Of a stretch of DNA of 28,458 nucleotides, positions 27,148 to 28,458 are shown one piece after another. Made by a program: the position numbers and the translations under genes. The stretch is from NCBI GenBank assembly GCA_001247695.2, contig LGRX02003592.1:1-28458 (forward strand), in the 5' to 3' direction. Numbering within the stretch: position 1 is the stretch's first letter; every line of letters begins with the position of its first letter. This stretch comes from Cymbomonas tetramitiformis. Taxonomy: Eukaryota; Chlorophyta; Pyramimonadophyceae; Pyramimonadales; Pyramimonadaceae. The notes under the pieces were generated by a model. It had not been told where the DNA came from, searched no databases, and saw only the letters and a program-made list of their open reading frames with translations.

Positions 27148-28318
27148 ACTGTTCATCTGCGGTTGCGAATCAGCGGCCAAGGGGTGGACAGCGAGTCATG
27201 GGTGGGATTGTTTTTTTTCCCCGGCATATATCTTTGTGTATTTCTTTGTAGAAAGGTGCATAGGGTGCACGCAAGGAACATAGGACCCAGGGACAAAGGG
27301 TGCGGGGAGGCCGCTCCGCTCCGCGCCGAATCAGGCGCGTGGCGCGTGCGGCGCTCTCCCCGGCGCTGTGCCTTATCCTGCTTCATCTGCGGTTGCGAAT
27401 CAGCGGCCAAAGGGTGAGCAGCGGCGCTGCAGGTCGTGGGTGGGGAGGGATGCGCGAGGGTGCGCGTACGGTAGATAGGTGCATAGTGTGCTCGCAAGGA
27501 CCATAGGACCCAGGGACAAAGGGTGCGGGGAGGCTGCTCCGCTCCGCGCCGAATCAGGCGCGTGGCGCGTGCCGCGCTCTCCCCGGCGCTGTGCCTTATC
27601 CTGCTTCATCTGCGGTTGCGAATCAGCGGCCAAAGGGTGAGCAGCGGCGCTGGAGGTCGTGGGTGGGGAGGGATGCGCGAGGGTGCGCGTACGGTAGATA
27701 GGTGCAGAGTGTGCACGCAAGGACCATAGGACCCAGGGACAAAGGGTGCGGGGAGGCTGCTCCGCTCCGCGCCGAATCAGGCGCGTGGCGCGTGCGGCGC
27801 TCTCCCCGGCGCTGTGCCTAATGCTGCTTCATCTGCGGTTGCGAATCAGCGGCCAAAGGGTAAGCAGCGGCGCTGCGAGTCGTGGGTGGGGAGGGATGCG
27901 CGAGGGTGCGCGTACGGTAGATAGGTGCATAGTGTGCCCGCAAGGACCATAGGACCCAGGGACAAAGGGTGCGGGGAGGCTGCTCCGCTCCGCGCCGAAT
28001 CAGGCGCGTGGCGCGTGCGGCGCTCTCCCCGGCGCCGTGCCTTATGCTGCCTCATCTGCGGTTGCGAATCAGCGGCCAAAGGGTGAGCAGCGGCGCTGCA
28101 GGTCGTGGGTGGGGAGGGATGCGCGAGAGTGTGTGTACGGTAGATAGGTGCATAGTGTGCACGCAAGGACCATAGGACCCAGGGACAAAGGGTGCGGGGA
28201 GGCTGCTCCGCTCCGCGCCGAATCAGGCGCGTGGCGCCTGCGGCGCTCTCCCCGGCGCTGTGCCTTATCCTGCTTCATCTGCGGTTGCGAATCAGCGGCC
28301 AAAGGGTGAGCAGCGGCC
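27148..28318 (+). repeat. 223-bp GC-rich tandem array, about five copies
   Basis: The word TTCATCTGCGGTTGCGAATC begins at 27382, 27605, 27828, 28051 (CTCATC) and 28274: a constant period of 223 bp. A diverged first copy starts at 27151, 231 bp earlier, with a T-rich insertion. Copies differ at only a few positions. Since 223 is not a multiple of 3, the 68-codon ORF in each unit cannot be read through. The array lies after the donor at 27031 and may be intronic. Confidence 0.9.
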
Positions 28319-28458
28319 AAAGAATGGCTCTCCCCGGGCCATCGACAGGGCCATGGATACCTGGCGATGTCGGTCCCGAGCTGCGCATGCTTCCACAGCC
28401 ATCGAGTGTATGCCCCTGTGACAGTGTCCGTTCGCGTGGTTTTGTAGGGCTGCTCTCC
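28319..28458. other. Unique flank after the 223-bp array
   Basis: Leaves the array at AGCAGCGGCCAAAG. CGTGGTTTTGTAG at 28435-28447 could be a splice acceptor for a next exon starting GGCTGC; it cannot be tested in the 11 bases that remain. Confidence 0.3.

Noticed and set aside
27300..28175. Repeated 68-codon ORFs, one per 223-bp unit
   Set aside because: The period is not a multiple of three and the ORFs carry no features of a real protein; they exist because the unit is copied.

Overview
The window reads as nuclear DNA of a protist, most likely a repeat-rich alga. Coding segments are split by short spliceosomal-type introns (GTACGT, GTGAGT or GTAAGT donors, pyrimidine-rich tracts ending in CAG). 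There are no bacterial operons or Shine-Dalgarno sites. LTR-retrotransposon debris, palindromic minisatellites and long tandem arrays dominate. A prasinophyte-type green alga is my guess from the style of the retroelements; nothing in the sequence proves it.

Layout. 1-960 (minus strand) holds two exon-like pieces of a degraded or miscalled gene, separated by a 144-bp minisatellite. 1000-2230 and 4290-5600 are arrays of degenerate hairpins built on TTTCCATAGG / CCTATGGAAA. They flank a three-exon gene (2352-4166) for a Lys-rich/acidic protein of unknown function, whose first intron is made of related repeats. 6126-9732 is a gag-only LTR-type element (terminal repeat, gag-like ORF, terminal repeat). 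10885-14395 is a 5'- and 3'-truncated Ty3/gypsy pol (RT, RNase H, an inserted Dam-like adenine-methyltransferase domain, then integrase) that stops inside the integrase core. There it joins an unrelated coding sequence (14395-16985) that ends in a second, beta-class amino-methyltransferase fold with an altered catalytic motif (DCNY). 17280-19740 (minus strand) is a nested set of retroelement fragments, including a second copy of the gag 3' half and of the terminal repeat.

20060-20740 and 23380-24300 are arrays of a second palindromic family (GTTAGCATG / CATGCTAAC); the latter contains a 274-bp, about 98.5% identical inverted repeat. Between them lie a tRNA-like gene with a shrunken D arm (21370-21438, minus), two exon-like segments with TACTAA branch points, a MITE-like element with GGTCCTCCCACAAGGACC termini (22070-23145) and a tRNA-derived A-box/B-box pair (23257-23310). 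24400-25363 and 26274-27030 are pieces of two unrecognised spliced genes. The second contains a perfect 247-bp tandem duplication and is followed by a 223-bp tandem array (27148-28318).

Nearly every long coding region carries one or more one-base frame breaks, several beside homopolymers. Either most of these genes are decaying copies or the assembly has residual indel errors; this matters for every 'pseudogene' statement below. I see no single new multi-gene system. The most interesting signal is two different DNA-adenine-methyltransferase-like domains, both in mobile-element-like proteins, lying within 4 kb of each other.
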